Origin: Xanthomonas sp. GPE 39
Lineage (GTDB): Bacteria > Pseudomonadota > Gammaproteobacteria > Xanthomonadales > Xanthomonadaceae
Reading direction: 5' to 3'
Assembly: GCF_000963005.1 (NCBI RefSeq)
Contig: NZ_JZHZ01000007.1
Coordinates: 233,274-297,273, forward strand
Length of the DNA: 64,000 nt
Shown here: in pieces, positions 37,341 through 47,596 of the stretch
How positions within the stretch are numbered: position 1 is the stretch's first letter
How the letters are laid out: every line of letters starts with the position of its first letter
Position numbers and translations under genes: made by a program
Notes under the pieces: model-generated
The model's input: only the letters and a program-made list of their open reading frames with translations
Told to the model about the DNA's origin: nothing
Database searches by the model: none

Positions 37341-40025
37341 ATGAGTACCTATCATCTGCAGTCCGTGTTCCGTCCTGCCGCAGTCGCTATCGTCGGTGGC
37401 AGTCCGCGTGAGCGCTCGGCCGGGCGTGCCGTGGTGCGCGCGTTGCACGCGTCGGGTTTTCCCGGCCAGATCGGCTGGGTCAGTCCGCGTTATCGGCAGA
37501 TCGATGGCATACCCACGGTGCGCCACCTTGCCGATCTGCCATGGGTGCCGGATCTGGTGGTCATCACGGCACCAGCGCGGATGGTGCCGCGCATCGTCGC
37601 GATCGCGGCACGCCGTGGCGTGGCTGCGGCGATCATCCTGACCGCTGGGCTCGGCAGCGGGCCGGGCTCGCCAGCGGCGCGGGTGGAGCACGTAGCGCGT
37701 GCCAAGGGGTTGCGTGTCCTCGGTCCGCATTGCTTGGGGGTGATCGCGCCGCACGCGCGGCTCAACGCCAGCATCGCCGCACACTGTCCGCAGCCGGGCG
37801 ACCTGGCGCTGGTGTCCGAATCCAGCGCCATTGCCGCGGCGCTGGTGGAATGGGGCGTGGCGCGCGCGGTCGGCTTCTCCGCAGTGGTGTCGCTGGGCGA
37901 TGCGCTGGACGTGGATTTCGCCGATTTGCTCGACTATTTCGCCACCGACGAACGCACCCGTGCAATCTTGCTTTACGTCGAGCATATCCGTGACGCACGC
38001 AAATTCATGTCCGCCGCCCGCGCCGCGGCGCGCGCTAAACCGGTGGTGGTGGTGAAGTCCGGTCGGTTGTTGCGCATCGGCTCTTCTGCCGATACCCATG
38101 TGCAGGCGTTGGCCAGTCCCGATGAGGTTTACGCTGCTGCCTTCGCCCGTGCCGGGTTGTTGCGAGTGCGCGCGCTGGACGAGTTGTTCGCCGCCGCGCA
38201 GACCCTGGGTCGGTTGAGCACTTTTCCTGGCCGGCGCCTGGCCATTCTCAGCAATGGCAGTGGTGTCGGTCGTCTGGCGATGGACACGCTGGTCGAGCTT
38301 GGCGGCACGCTGGCGGCATTGTCGCCGCAGACCCAGCAGCGGCTGCAGCAGGCGTTGCCGCAAGAGGAGCCGCACACCAATCCGGTGGACATCCTGGTGG
38401 ATGCCGACGGCGAACGTTATGCCGCCGCGATTGCGGCGTTGTTGGACGATGCGCAGAACGACGCGGTGTTGGTAGTCAACGTGCCGACGGCGTTCACCTC
38501 TTCTGCGGAGGTGGCGCAGGCGCTGACCCGCGCGCTCGATCAGCGTCCGCGTCAGCATCGCGACAAGCCGGTGTTCGCGGTCTGGTTAGGCAACGACGCA
38601 AGCGCCAGCTCCGTGCGCATTCCCACCTATGCCACCGAGGCCGACGCGGTGCGTGGGTTCATGCACCTGGTGCGCTACCGCGAGGCGCAGGCGGCATTGA
38701 TGGAAACTCCGCCCAGTCTGCCCGACGATGTCGTCTTCGATGTTGCCGCAGCGCGCGCGATTGTCGATGCCGCGTTGGCTGCTGGACAGGCATGGCTGGA
38801 CCCGCTCGCGACCACGCAGCTACTGGCCGCTTACGGGATTCCCACCGCGCCGGTGGCACATGCCGCGAGCGCCGACGCTGCGGCGGAGTTGGCCGCGCCG
38901 ATGCTCGCACAGGGTGTCGCGGTCGCAGTGAAGATTCATTCGGCCGATATTCCGCACAAGTCCGATGTGGATGGCGTGCGCCTGAATCTGGTCAGTGTGG
39001 AGGCGGTGCGCGATGCCGCCGAAGGCATCCTGGCCCGCGCACGCGCCGCACGTCCGGATGCGCGCATCGATGGGGTGTTGGTACAACCATCGTTGTTGCG
39101 ACCGAAGGCGCGCGAATTGATTGTCGGGATCGCCGACGATCCGGTCTTCGGTCCAGTGATTGTCTTCGGTCGTGGCGGCACTGCGGTGGAAGTGATCGAC
39201 GACAAAGCGCTGGCATTGCCACCGTTGGACTTGCGTCTGGCGCACGAACTGATCGGCCGCACTCGGGTCAGCCGCATCCTCAAGGCTTACCGCGACGTAC
39301 CCGCCGCCGACGAGCGCGCTGTGGCGATGGTGTTGGTCAAACTGGCGCAACTGGCCGTGGACCTGCCGGAGATCCGCGAAGTGGACATCAATCCGTTGCT
39401 GGCCGACCGCGACGGCGTGATCGCCGTCGATGCGCGCGTGGTGGTGGCACCATCGCGGCCCTTGCACAAGGGGCGTGGCCATCCGCGTTTTGCGATTCTT
39501 CCCTATCCCAAGGAATGGGAGCGAAGCATTGTCCTCAACGATGGTGCCGAAGCTTTCGTGCGCCCGGTCCGGGCCGAAGACGACGCGCTGTTCCGGCGCT
39601 TCTTCACGCGTGTGAGCGAGGAGGATCTACGTTTGCGCTTCTTCCAGGCATTCAAGCATTTCAGCCACGAATTCATCGCGCGCCTGACCCAGCTCGACTA
39701 CGCGCGCTCGATCGCGTTGGTGGCAATCGAACCCAGTACGGGCGAAATGCTCGGTGCGGTGCGTCTGCATGCCGATGCCGATTACGGCCATGGCGAATAC
39801 GCGATTCTGATTCGCTCCGATCTCAAGGGGCAGGGCATTGGCTGGCAATTGATGCGGATCATGATCGAATACGCCGGTTGGCTGGGCTTGCAGGTCATCG
39901 AGGGCCAGGTCTTGCGCGAGAACCGCACGATGTTGGCGATGTGCCGGCAACTGCACTTCAGTGTCACCGCCGATCCTGACGATCCGATGCTGATGAATGT
40001 GATGTTGCCGGTGGGCAAGCATTGA
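37341..40025 (+). CDS. Pat/PatZ-type protein: ADP-forming acyl-CoA synthetase-like domains fused to GNAT acetyltransferase
   Basis: An 894-residue fusion. Residues ~1-450 are the CoA-binding and succinyl-CoA-ligase-like part (FRPAAVAIVGGSPRE, GPHCLGVI, SNGSGVGRLAMD). Residues ~480-700 are ATP-grasp (VAVKIHSADIPHKSDVDGV, IVGIADDPVFGPVIVFG). The last ~165 residues are GNAT (SEEDLRLRFFQAF, YAILIRSDLKGQGIGWQLM). This is the layout of the lysine acetyltransferase Pat/PatZ that inactivates acetyl-CoA synthetase. The His of the usual SHTGALAG motif survives as THVQALAS without its Gly, so synthetase activity is probably lost. Start ATG 37341 begins the domain; the longer frame is not supported. Confidence 0.9.
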   Translation: MSTYHLQSVFRPAAVAIVGGSPRERSAGRAVVRALHASGFPGQIGWVSPRYRQIDGIPTVRHLADLPWVPDLVVITAPARMVPRIVAIAARRGVAAAIILTAGLGSGPGSPAARVEHVARAKGLRVLGPHCLGVIAPHARLNASIAAHCPQPGDLALVSESSAIAAALVEWGVARAVGFSAVVSLGDALDVDFADLLDYFATDERTRAILLYVEHIRDARKFMSAARAAARAKPVVVVKSGRLLRIGSSADTHVQALASPDEVYAAAFARAGLLRVRALDELFAAAQTLGRLSTFPGRRLAILSNGSGVGRLAMDTLVELGGTLAALSPQTQQRLQQALPQEEPHTNPVDILVDADGERYAAAIAALLDDAQNDAVLVVNVPTAFTSSAEVAQALTRALDQRPRQHRDKPVFAVWLGNDASASSVRIPTYATEADAVRGFMHLVRYREAQAALMETPPSLPDDVVFDVAAARAIVDAALAAGQAWLDPLATTQLLAAYGIPTAPVAHAASADAAAELAAPMLAQGVAVAVKIHSADIPHKSDVDGVRLNLVSVEAVRDAAEGILARARAARPDARIDGVLVQPSLLRPKARELIVGIADDPVFGPVIVFGRGGTAVEVIDDKALALPPLDLRLAHELIGRTRVSRILKAYRDVPAADERAVAMVLVKLAQLAVDLPEIREVDINPLLADRDGVIAVDARVVVAPSRPLHKGRGHPRFAILPYPKEWERSIVLNDGAEAFVRPVRAEDDALFRRFFTRVSEEDLRLRFFQAFKHFSHEFIARLTQLDYARSIALVAIEPSTGEMLGAVRLHADADYGHGEYAILIRSDLKGQGIGWQLMRIMIEYAGWLGLQVIEGQVLRENRTMLAMCRQLHFSVTADPDDPMLMNVMLPVGKH

Positions 40026-40189
40026 GGCGTGTCGCTGCAGGATCGCGTCGATGCACGCATAACTTGGCGGCGCAGCGCAGATTGGGCGTGTCTGGTTCAA
40101 TCTGCACGGGCCTGGCACAGGCGTTCGATGACGCGTGGCTTGCGCACACCGCAACGGCAGCGTGTCACGGCGATGCCGTTCGCCGCTGC

Positions 40190-40936
40190 TCAATCCTCAT
40201 GACGGTCTTCTTCGCGAGTGAACGCTGCCAGCCGCAGTTTCACCCGGTGCTCGACCCCGGCCGGGCATTGCCCAGGCGCGGGGCCACGAAAATAGCTGCG
40301 TTGCCAGCCTTCACGGCTGGCCGCTGAATCCGGCTGCGCCAAGTCCTGCAGAAACTGGCCACGGCTGCGCATCCACGTCTGATGTTCACGCTCCAGTTCC
40401 GGGGTCTGCGACAACGGTTGCCAGCGCGGCTGTGTCTGCGTCAGTAGCTGGCGCTGCACCGGGAAAAAGTGACAGAACGGTTCGCCAGCGTCGAAGCGCA
40501 CGCGTCCGGGCCGGGTGAACTGCCAGTTCATGGTGAATGTGTAGGGGCTCCAGTCGGTTTCGATCAAGCCGGTGAGGCCGGCGATACCGTCCTTGGGCCG
40601 GTTGACTGGCGCGGTCACGTACAGGTCCACGCCCGGCTCGGTGCGGAACAGGCAGGGCACGTGGAAGGTGAGCACGCCATAGCCGAAGTGGCTGACCGCT
40701 GGCGCTGGCGTGTCCGGTGACGGATGTACGCGCAGGTCCTCTAGCGCATTGCCGCCGTTCCACTCGGCCTCGAACGCGGTCTGGCACAGCAGTTCCCAAC
40801 CGTGCGCGTTGGCGATGTCCAGCGGCAGACAGCGGTAGGCGTAGCGTTCGGCGGTGCGGTCCATCCATGGCCGCTCGCGCGGCGCTGGACGCACGTCGAG
40901 CGTGTGGCCGTCGAGAACGTGAGCGGTGAGTTTCAT
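40190..40936 (-). CDS. DUF6065 family protein
   Basis: A 248-residue cytoplasmic-looking protein without signal or helices. Recognisable features are AYRCLPLDIANAHGWELL, EAEWNGG, HFGYGVLTFHVPCLFRT, TEPGVDLYVTAPVNRPKDG and GEPFCHFFPVQR; this pattern matches the DUF6065 group, which has no known function. His, Trp and Arg are frequent. It ends in the gap after the Pat-type gene (convergent) and lies 80 bases downstream of... the mccA stop on the opposite side. No operon partner is evident. Confidence 0.75.
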   Translation of the reverse strand: MKLTAHVLDGHTLDVRPAPRERPWMDRTAERYAYRCLPLDIANAHGWELLCQTAFEAEWNGGNALEDLRVHPSPDTPAPAVSHFGYGVLTFHVPCLFRTEPGVDLYVTAPVNRPKDGIAGLTGLIETDWSPYTFTMNWQFTRPGRVRFDAGEPFCHFFPVQRQLLTQTQPRWQPLSQTPELEREHQTWMRSRGQFLQDLAQPDSAASREGWQRSYFRGPAPGQCPAGVEHRVKLRLAAFTREEDRHED

Positions 40937-41017
40937 GGCATTGGCATGGCGAGGGGCGAATGCCGAGTGTGACGCGTCGCCGGCGCGCTGGCGACTGTGG
41001 CGGCGTGGCGCGATGGA

Positions 41018-43027
41018 TCAGGCTGCTTCGAATTCCAGCAGCGCGACGCCATCGGCGACCAGCTCGCCTTCGCGCACGCGGTAGCCGTGGACGATGCCGT
41101 CGGTGGGTGCCTGCAGTGTGTGCTCCATTTTCATCGCTTCCAGCACCAGCAACGGCGTGCCGCGGGTCACTTGCGTGCCGGGTGCGACCAGCAGCGCCAC
41201 CACGCGGCCTGGCATCGGCGCGGTCAGTCCGCCGCTATCGATGGCCGGCTGGTCCGCTTCTGCGATGGGGTCGTGACGTTCGAACAGATAGCCCCGGCCG
41301 TCCACGAACAGATGCAATTGGTTGCCGACGAACACGGTGTCGGCCTGCACGCGCTGTGTGCCCAGGTGTGCGGTCAAGCGATCATCTTGCCATTGTCCGG
41401 TGACGTCCAGTTCTGCATTGGCATCGGTATCGTGCATGCGCCAGCCGTTGGCATTGGCACTCAGGCGCAGGCAACGACGCAGTTCGCCATGCTGCAAGGT
41501 CAATCGGCGTGGCGCGGGCGCGCCCAAACGCCAGCCATCGCGCAGATCCCAGGGCGAGTGCGGATCGTCGGGGTGCGCGGCCTGCGTGGGCTCGTGCATT
41601 AGCCAGGCCAGTGCGGCCAGGTGCCAGATCGCGTCTGCGGTCGGCACCGTGCTGTCGAACAGCGCGGCGTGCTCGCGCTCGATCAGCGCCGTATCCAGGT
41701 CCGCCTGGGCGAATGCGCGTGTCGCGAGCAGACGTTGCAGGAACGCCACATTGGTCGCGACGCCGACGACCTGGCATGCGCTCAGTGCCGTTTGCATGCG
41801 CCGCAGCGCGCCTGCGCGGGTCGTTTCCCAGACGATCACCTTGGCGATCATCGGGTCGTAATGCGGACCGATCACATCGCCTTGCTCGACTCCTGCATCG
41901 ACGCGCGTGTACGCGTCGGCGGCGGGCAGGCGCAGGTGTCGCAATGTGCCGATGCAGGGCAGGAAGCCGCGTGTCGGGTCTTCCGCGTACAGCCGTGCTT
42001 CCAGTGCGTGGCCGTGGATTGTCAGTTCGTGCTGGCGCTGCGGCAGCGGTTGGCCGGCAGCCACGCGCAACTGCCATTCGACTAGGTCGGTGCCGGTGAT
42101 GTACTCGGTGACCGGGTGTTCCACCTGCAGCCGGGTGTTCATTTCCATGAAGTAGAACGTGCCGTCGGGTGCGACGATGAATTCCACCGTGCCGGCGCCG
42201 ACGTAGCCGACCGCACGCGCGGCTTCCACCGCAGCGTGGCCCATCGCGGCACGACGTTTTTCGTCCATGCCCGGTGCCGGCGCTTCTTCGAGTACTTTTT
42301 GGTGACGGCGTTGTACCGAGCAATCGCGCTCGAACAGGTACACGCATTCGCCATGCTGGTCGCCGAACACCTGGATTTCGATGTGGCGTGGGCGTAGCAC
42401 GTATTTCTCCACGAGTACGTGTGCATTGCCGAATGCGGCTTGCGCTTCGCGTTGGCAGGCGAGCAGTGCCGTGGCGAAGTCCTCGTTGCGGTCGACCCGG
42501 CGCATGCCCTTGCCGCCACCACCGGCGCTGGCCTTGATGAGCACCGGATAGCCGATGGCATCGGCTTGCGAACGTAGGAATTCCATCTCCTGGCGTTCAC
42601 CGTGGTAGCCCGGCGTCAGCGGCACGGCGGCGGCCTGCATCAGTGCTTTGGCCGCGCTCTTATCGCCCATTGCGCGGATTGCGGCCGGTGGTGGACCGAT
42701 GAAGACGATGCCGCGTTTGGCGCAATCCTCGGCGAAGGTTGGGTTTTCGGAGAGGAAACCGTAGCCGGGGTGGATTGCTTGTGCTCCGCAGTGCTGTGCC
42801 GCATCGAGGATGCGCTCGCTGTGCAGGTAGCTTTCGCTTGGTGGAGCGGCGCCGATGTACACGGCGGTGTCGGCCATGCGGACATGGCGAGCGTTGCGAT
42901 CAGCATCGGAATATACGGCCACGGTAGCGATGCCGAGTCGGCGGCATGTGGCGATCACCCGGCAGGCGATTTCGCCGCGATTGGCGATCAGGATTTTGTC
43001 GAACACCGTCAGATTGGGCGTTGCCAT
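41018..43027 (-). CDS. mccA: 3-methylcrotonyl-CoA carboxylase, biotin-containing alpha subunit
   Basis: A 669-residue biotin carboxylase/biotin carrier fusion. KILIANRGEIACRVI starts the carboxylase N-domain, SAGGGGKGMR is the ATP-grasp loop, and MNTRLQVEHPVTE and RLYAEDP follow. The biotinyl lysine is K633 in EAMKMEH, 37 residues from the end. It carboxylates biotin for the partner subunit encoded upstream, in leucine/isovalerate breakdown. Sequence alone cannot separate methylcrotonyl- from other acyl-CoA carboxylases; the isovaleryl-CoA dehydrogenase context decides. The spacer to the beta subunit gene (844 bases) is unusually long for this operon and is full of repeats. Confidence 0.93.
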   Translation of the reverse strand: MATPNLTVFDKILIANRGEIACRVIATCRRLGIATVAVYSDADRNARHVRMADTAVYIGAAPPSESYLHSERILDAAQHCGAQAIHPGYGFLSENPTFAEDCAKRGIVFIGPPPAAIRAMGDKSAAKALMQAAAVPLTPGYHGERQEMEFLRSQADAIGYPVLIKASAGGGGKGMRRVDRNEDFATALLACQREAQAAFGNAHVLVEKYVLRPRHIEIQVFGDQHGECVYLFERDCSVQRRHQKVLEEAPAPGMDEKRRAAMGHAAVEAARAVGYVGAGTVEFIVAPDGTFYFMEMNTRLQVEHPVTEYITGTDLVEWQLRVAAGQPLPQRQHELTIHGHALEARLYAEDPTRGFLPCIGTLRHLRLPAADAYTRVDAGVEQGDVIGPHYDPMIAKVIVWETTRAGALRRMQTALSACQVVGVATNVAFLQRLLATRAFAQADLDTALIEREHAALFDSTVPTADAIWHLAALAWLMHEPTQAAHPDDPHSPWDLRDGWRLGAPAPRRLTLQHGELRRCLRLSANANGWRMHDTDANAELDVTGQWQDDRLTAHLGTQRVQADTVFVGNQLHLFVDGRGYLFERHDPIAEADQPAIDSGGLTAPMPGRVVALLVAPGTQVTRGTPLLVLEAMKMEHTLQAPTDGIVHGYRVREGELVADGVALLEFEAA

Positions 43028-43191
43028 GGTTGAGTGCCTGGGGCAAGAAAGGTGCGATGGGCGAAGGAGTCGACAGACTGCGCGTGGCGATGGTGTGCGC
43101 GTTGTGGATTTATGTGTTTACGACCTTTGCATATCCTCAAATGTCTATGTGCATATAAGGATTTCGAGCGAGCAGAGTTCACGAGCAAAAT

Positions 43192-43258
<67 letters not shown>

Positions 43259-43325
43259 TGTGCTTTTGACGTGCCGGGTTCCCTTCCGAAGCGGCGGTCA
43301 TGACGGGGGGAAACCCCGCAGGGGC

Positions 43326-43379
43326 GGCGCACAGGGATGTGCGCCGTTCGCGGCAGGGGCACGATGCCCCTTCCGCGAA
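43326..43379. repeat. two hairpins left of the large inverted repeat
   Basis: GGCGCACA / TGTGCGCC at 43326-43345 with a 4-base loop, then TTCGCGG / CCGCGAA at 43347-43379 enclosing GGGGCA / TGCCCC. They resemble the mobile-looking palindromic units common between genes in Xanthomonadaceae. Confidence 0.7.
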
Positions 43380-43401
43380 TCCCCGGTATGGACGCGGACC
43401 C

Positions 43402-43644
43402 GGAGCGCGTAGCGCGGAGGGCGCGAGGCAGGGCGTGCTTTCTTTTGGTGACTTTTCTTTGCACGAGCAAAGAAAAGCCACTCGCCTTCAGGCGAAAGCT
43501 TTTGCTTTTGCTTTGTCTGTGTCCTGAAGCTTCAAAGCAAGAGCAGAAGCTTCCGCTCACGCGGGTCACTTTTCTTTGCTTGTGCAAAGAAAAGTAACCA
43601 AAAGAAAACACCCCCCGCAACGCGCCTTCCGCGCTATGCGCTCC
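43402..43644. repeat. large imperfect inverted repeat with internal hairpins
   Basis: The outer arms 43402-43425 and 43621-43644 are 24 bases and pair with two mismatches. Inside, CTTTTGGTGAC near 43444 pairs with GTAACCAAAAG near 43596, and each arm carries its own hairpin of CTTTTCTTTGC / GCAAAGAAAAG (at ~43453-43478 and ~43568-43592). The element is intergenic, about 240 bases, and of a kind found repeatedly in xanthomonad genomes. Being transcribed with the operon, its RNA would fold strongly. Confidence 0.75.
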
Positions 43645-43651
43645 AGGTTCG

Positions 43652-43749
43652 CAGCCACGATGAGCATTTTTCGACGGCACATCCATGTGCCGACGAAAAA
43701 CGACGCGCATCGTGCGCGTCGCCCTTCGGGTATTCGCCCATCGTGGCTG
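43652..43749. repeat. nested palindrome right of the large inverted repeat
   Basis: CAGCCACGATG (43652-43662) pairs with CATCGTGGCTG (43739-43749). Within lie TTTTTCGACGGCACAT / ATGTGCCGACGAAAAA (43667-43700, one mismatch) and GACGCGCA / TGCGCGTC (43702-43720). A cruciform-capable unit adjoining the mccB stop side. Confidence 0.7.
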
Positions 43750-43871
43750 CCGCGTCGAGGGGGCCCGGTCAATCAAAAGCAAAAAAGCAACAGCAACATT
43801 CGCTCTTGCGGACATGGTCCCGTGTGTCACCGGCAACCACGTTGAAAGACAATTCAAACGCTCGTGCCGGC

Positions 43872-45482
43872 TCACATCCGAAACACTCCGAACCGACTCG
43901 GCTCCACCGGCGCATTCAGTGATGCCGAGAGCCCTAGCCCCAACACGCGCCGCGTCTGCGCCGGGTCGATGATGCCGTCGTCCCACAGCCGCGCGCTGGC
44001 GTAGTAGGGATGGCATTGACGCTCGAACTGCTCGCGGATCGGTGTCTTGAACGTGTGCTCCTGCTCGGCCGACCACTGCCCGCCCTTGGCGTGGATGCCA
44101 TCGCGACGTACGGTCGCCAATACGCTGGCCGCCTGTTCGCCTCCCATGACCCCGATCCGCGCGTTCGGCCACATCCACAAAAAATTTGGCGCGTAGGCCC
44201 GCCCGCACATGCCGTAATTGCCGGCGCCGAACGAGCCGCCAATCACCACAGTGAACTTAGGTACCTTCGCACAGGCCACCGCCATCACCAGTTTTGCGCC
44301 ATCCTTGGCGATGCCACCATGCTCGTATTTGCGCCCAACCATGAAGCCGGTGATGTTTTGCAGAAATACCAACGGAATGCCGCGCTGCGCGCATAACTCG
44401 ATGAAATGCGCGCCCTTGAGTGACGATTCTGAAAATAAGATGCCATTGTTGGCGACGATCCCCACCGGGTAGCCATGCAGATGGGCAAAGCCGGTGACCA
44501 AACTAGTGCCATAGCGTGCCTTGAACTCGTCCAGGCGCGAGCCGTCCACCACTCGCGCGATCACCTCGCGCACATCGAAGGGTTTGCGTGGATCGGCCGG
44601 AATCACCCCATATAGTTCTTCGGCTGGATACAACGGTGGCTCCGGTGTGCGCAGCGCCAGTGCCGGCGTTGGTTTGCGCCAGTTGAGTTGGGCCACGATC
44701 GCGCGTACGCGCGCCAGCGCCTGCACATCGTTGTCGACAAAATGGTCGGCTACGCCGGAAATACGCGTGTGCACATCGGCACCGCCCAGTTCTTCGGCGC
44801 TGACATCCTCGCCAGTGGCGGCTTTCACCAACGGTGGCCCACCAAGGAAGATGGTGCCTTGTTCACGCACGATCACCGTCTCCTCGCTCATCGCCGGCAC
44901 GTAGGCGCCACCGGCAGTGCACGAGCCCATCACGCAGGCGATCTGCGCGATGCCTTGCGCCGACAGGTTGGCCTGGTTATAGAAAATGCGACCAAAGTGG
45001 TCACGGTCGGGAAACACCTCGTCCTGCAACGGCAGGAATGCGCCGCCGGAATCGACCAGATACAGGCACGGCAGCCGGTTCTGCTGCGCGATCTCCTGCG
45101 CGCGCAGATGTTTTTTGACCGTCATTGGGTAGTAGGTGCCACCCTTGACCGTGGCGTCGTTGGCCACGATCACGCATTCCACGCCGCAGACCCGGCCAAT
45201 CCCCGCAACCACGCCGGCGCATGGCACCTCATCGTCGTACAGGCCCAGCGCGGCTAGCGGTGCGATCTCCAGGAATGCGCTGCCTGGATCGAGCAGGGCG
45301 TCGATACGCTCGCGCGCCAGCAGTTTTCCGCGTGCCTGATGCTTGGCGCGCGCGGCTTCGCTGCCGCCCAGGGCGATCCGTGCCTGGGTGCGTTGCAGAT
45401 CGTCCACCAGCGCACTTAGCGCGGCGGCATTGGCCGCGAAGGTATCGCTACCGGCTTGCAACTGGGTCTGGATCGCAGGCAT
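43872..45482 (-). CDS. mccB: 3-methylcrotonyl-CoA carboxylase, carboxyltransferase beta subunit
   Basis: A 536-residue carboxyltransferase. [19 protein letters not shown] is the typical N-terminal part. [47 protein letters not shown] and [16 protein letters not shown] line the first acyl-CoA site. [25 protein letters not shown] and [16 protein letters not shown] are the second-domain motifs, which match the methylcrotonyl-CoA type. Transfers CO2 from biotin to 3-methylcrotonyl-CoA. Start ATG 45482 is chosen because the family begins there; the frame runs 50 residues further. Co-oriented with the dehydrogenase gene 56 bases upstream. Confidence 0.94.
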   Translation of the reverse strand: MPAIQTQLQAGSDTFAANAAALSALVDDLQRTQARIALGGSEAARAKHQARGKLLARERIDALLDPGSAFLEIAPLAALGLYDDEVPCAGVVAGIGRVCGVECVIVANDATVKGGTYYPMTVKKHLRAQEIAQQNRLPCLYLVDSGGAFLPLQDEVFPDRDHFGRIFYNQANLSAQGIAQIACVMGSCTAGGAYVPAMSEETVIVREQGTIFLGGPPLVKAATGEDVSAEELGGADVHTRISGVADHFVDNDVQALARVRAIVAQLNWRKPTPALALRTPEPPLYPAEELYGVIPADPRKPFDVREVIARVVDGSRLDEFKARYGTSLVTGFAHLHGYPVGIVANNGILFSESSLKGAHFIELCAQRGIPLVFLQNITGFMVGRKYEHGGIAKDGAKLVMAVACAKVPKFTVVIGGSFGAGNYGMCGRAYAPNFLWMWPNARIGVMGGEQAASVLATVRRDGIHAKGGQWSAEQEHTFKTPIREQFERQCHPYYASARLWDDGIIDPAQTRRVLGLGLSASLNAPVEPSRFGVFRM

Positions 45483-45538
45483 CGCGGGGGCCGTCGAGGA
45501 GAGTGGAGGGGAAACGTGTCTTGCGGAAACAGTGGGTG

Positions 45539-46702
45539 TTATTTGGTCTGCTCGAACAACTCGCGGCCGATCAACATGCGGCGGATCTCCGAGGTGCCAG
45601 CGCCGATTTCGTACAGTTTGGCGTCGCGCCACAGGCGCCCTGCGGGATAGTCGTTGATGTAGCCATTACCGCCAAGGACCTGGATTGCCTGGCCGGTGAG
45701 CCAGGTCGCTTTCTCGGCGGCATACAAAATTGCGCCAGCAGCATCCTGGCGCGTGGTACGGCCAGCGTCGCAGGCGCGGGCCACGGCGTACACATAGGCA
45801 CGGCAAGCATTGAGGCCCACGTACATGTCGGCCAATTTGCCCTGTATCAGTTGGAAGTTGCCGATCGCCTCGCCGAACTGGTGGCGCTCGTGCACGTAGG
45901 GCAGTATCACGTCCAGCGCCGCCGCCATCAGCCCCAGTGGACCACCGGAGAGCACCACGCGTTCGTAATCCAGGCCCGACATCAGCACGCGCACGCCACC
46001 GCCGACCTCGCCGAGGACGTTCTCCGCAGGCACTTCGCAGTCCTGGAACACCAGCTCGCAGGTGTTGGAGCCGCGCATGCCGAGCTTGTCCAACTTCTGC
46101 GCGGTGGAGAAGCCGGGCATGGTCTTCTCGACCACAAACGCGGTGATGCCGCGCGCGCCGCCAGATGGATCGGTCTTGGCGTAGACCACCAGCACGTCGG
46201 CGTCGGGACCGTTGGTGATCCACATCTTGTTGCCGTTGAGGACGTAGCGGTCGCCGCGCGCTTCGGCGCGTAGTTTCATCGACACCACATCCGAGCCGGC
46301 ACCGGGTTCGCTCATCGCCAGCGCACCGATATGTTCGCCGCTGCAGAGTTTGGGCAGGTAGCGCGCCTTCTGCGCGGCGTTGCCGTTCTTGCGCAACTGG
46401 TTCACGCACAGATTCGAATGCGCGCCGTAGGACAGGCCGATGGCACCGCAGCCACGCGAGATCTCCTCCATCGCCACCACATGGGCCAGATAGCCCATCG
46501 CACTGCCGCCGTATTGCTCCTCGACGGTGAGGCCGAGCAGGCCTTGTTCGCCGAGTTTGCGCCACAGCGGCACGGGGAAGGCGTTGTCGCGGTCGGCCTG
46601 TGCGGCCAGTGGTGCGATCTCGCGTGCGGCGAAGGCGGCGACGCTGTCGCGTAGCAGATCGATCTCCTCCCCCAGCTCGAAGTTCAGTGACGGCATCAAC
46701 AT
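45539..46702 (-). CDS. ivd: isovaleryl-CoA dehydrogenase
   Basis: A 387-residue acyl-CoA dehydrogenase. [16 protein letters not shown] and [18 protein letters not shown] are the FAD-site signatures. The catalytic Glu is in [17 protein letters not shown], at the position specific for isovaleryl-CoA dehydrogenases (the E254 site of the human enzyme). [20 protein letters not shown] is the second ACAD signature. It oxidises isovaleryl-CoA to 3-methylcrotonyl-CoA, the substrate of the carboxylase encoded downstream. ATG 46702 has GGAG eight bases before; ATG 46696 is an alternative. Diverges from the TetR gene. Confidence 0.95.
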   Translation of the reverse strand: MLMPSLNFELGEEIDLLRDSVAAFAAREIAPLAAQADRDNAFPVPLWRKLGEQGLLGLTVEEQYGGSAMGYLAHVVAMEEISRGCGAIGLSYGAHSNLCVNQLRKNGNAAQKARYLPKLCSGEHIGALAMSEPGAGSDVVSMKLRAEARGDRYVLNGNKMWITNGPDADVLVVYAKTDPSGGARGITAFVVEKTMPGFSTAQKLDKLGMRGSNTCELVFQDCEVPAENVLGEVGGGVRVLMSGLDYERVVLSGGPLGLMAAALDVILPYVHERHQFGEAIGNFQLIQGKLADMYVGLNACRAYVYAVARACDAGRTTRQDAAGAILYAAEKATWLTGQAIQVLGGNGYINDYPAGRLWRDAKLYEIGAGTSEIRRMLIGRELFEQTK

Positions 46703-46802
46703 GCGGCAGGCTCCGGAGGTGGCAGGTGGCAGGCGATGCCGCGCATCCGGGCGGCATCGGCGAAGTGAAGGCAGCTCCAGCGTAGTCGGGGACGGCAAAG
46801 AA

Positions 46803-46818
46803 GTGAATACGAATTCAC
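46803..46818. promoter_or_regulatory. palindromic candidate operator between ivd and tetR
   Basis: GTGAAT-ACGA-ATTCAC, a 6-bp perfect inverted repeat with a 4-base spacer, in the 138-base divergent region, 23 bases before the TetR ATG. A TetR dimer autoregulating its gene and the leucine-catabolism operon is the simplest reading. Confidence 0.55.
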
Positions 46819-46840
46819 TAATTGGACATAAAATCACGTC

Positions 46841-47449
46841 ATGGCCTACAAACGCTCTGCGCTGATGCAAGAACGCCTTGCCGGCAACCGTCAGCGCATC
46901 CTGTTGGCGGCGCGGCGGTTGATTGCCATAGGTGGGTTCCGTGGCGCGCCGGTGATCGCGGTGGCCGCCGAGGCGGGTGTTTCCACTGGCCTGATCTACC
47001 GTCACTTTCCGTCTAAGGCCGAGCTGTTCGTGGAGGTGTTGACGGCGGCGGTGGAGCACGAATTGACCATCCTGCGTGCGATCGCCGCCGAGCCGGCACC
47101 GGCGGCGCAGCGTTTGCGGCGTGCCATTGCCGCGTTCGTGCGGCGTGCCTTGGCCGGCCCCGGGCTGGCCTATGCCTTCATCGCCGAGCCGGTGGAGCCG
47201 GAGGTGGATGCCGAACGCATCCGCTGCCGGCGTCTGCTCGGCGAGGTGTTCAAGCATCTGCTAGCCGAGGGTGTGGCTGCTGGGGAATTTCCGGCGCAAG
47301 ATTTGGATGCGGCAGCGGCTTGCCTGGTCGGTGCCTACACCGAGGCGCTGGTCGGCCCGACTGCGCCCAGCCGCGATGGCCTGCGTGACAACGAGCGACT
47401 GGTGGAGGCGGTATGCAGTTTCTGTCTGCGCGCGGTCGGCAGCGCCTGA
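46841..47449 (+). CDS. TetR family transcriptional regulator
   Basis: A 202-residue regulator. The N-terminal helix-turn-helix reads [26 protein letters not shown], then [21 protein letters not shown], a classic TetR head. The C-terminal ligand-binding domain has no signature I recognise. It diverges from ivd-mccB-mccA with a palindrome between, so it may sense an acyl-CoA and repress this operon, as the TetR-type regulator LiuQ is reported to do in betaproteobacteria. ATG 46841. Confidence 0.9.
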   Translation: MAYKRSALMQERLAGNRQRILLAARRLIAIGGFRGAPVIAVAAEAGVSTGLIYRHFPSKAELFVEVLTAAVEHELTILRAIAAEPAPAAQRLRRAIAAFVRRALAGPGLAYAFIAEPVEPEVDAERIRCRRLLGEVFKHLLAEGVAAGEFPAQDLDAAAACLVGAYTEALVGPTAPSRDGLRDNERLVEAVCSFCLRAVGSA

Positions 47450-47544
47450 CCTGTAGCTGCCCGCAACGGTGCGCTGTTGCGATGCAGCACGTTTCGTCTG
47501 CGCTTGCAGGCATTGCCCGCGTGCCGTGCGAGGCAAACGCTGGC

Positions 47545-47550
47545 TATACT
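47545..47550 (+). promoter_or_regulatory. probable -10 box of the cytochrome c5 gene
   Basis: TATACT at 47545-47550 followed by a GTG start 47 bases on. The -35 region (TGCCGT) is poor. A strong -10 in otherwise GC-rich DNA is a reasonable promoter sign. Confidence 0.45.
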
Positions 47551-47596
47551 CGGCGCGTAGCGGCGGTCCGATCACCACGTGCCAAAGGGGTGTGAT

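Noticed and set aside
43566-43772. Small frames in the palindromic repeats (MTGPPRRGSHDG... type)
   Set aside because: Such frames recur wherever this repeat family occurs in xanthomonads and are not supported as genes.
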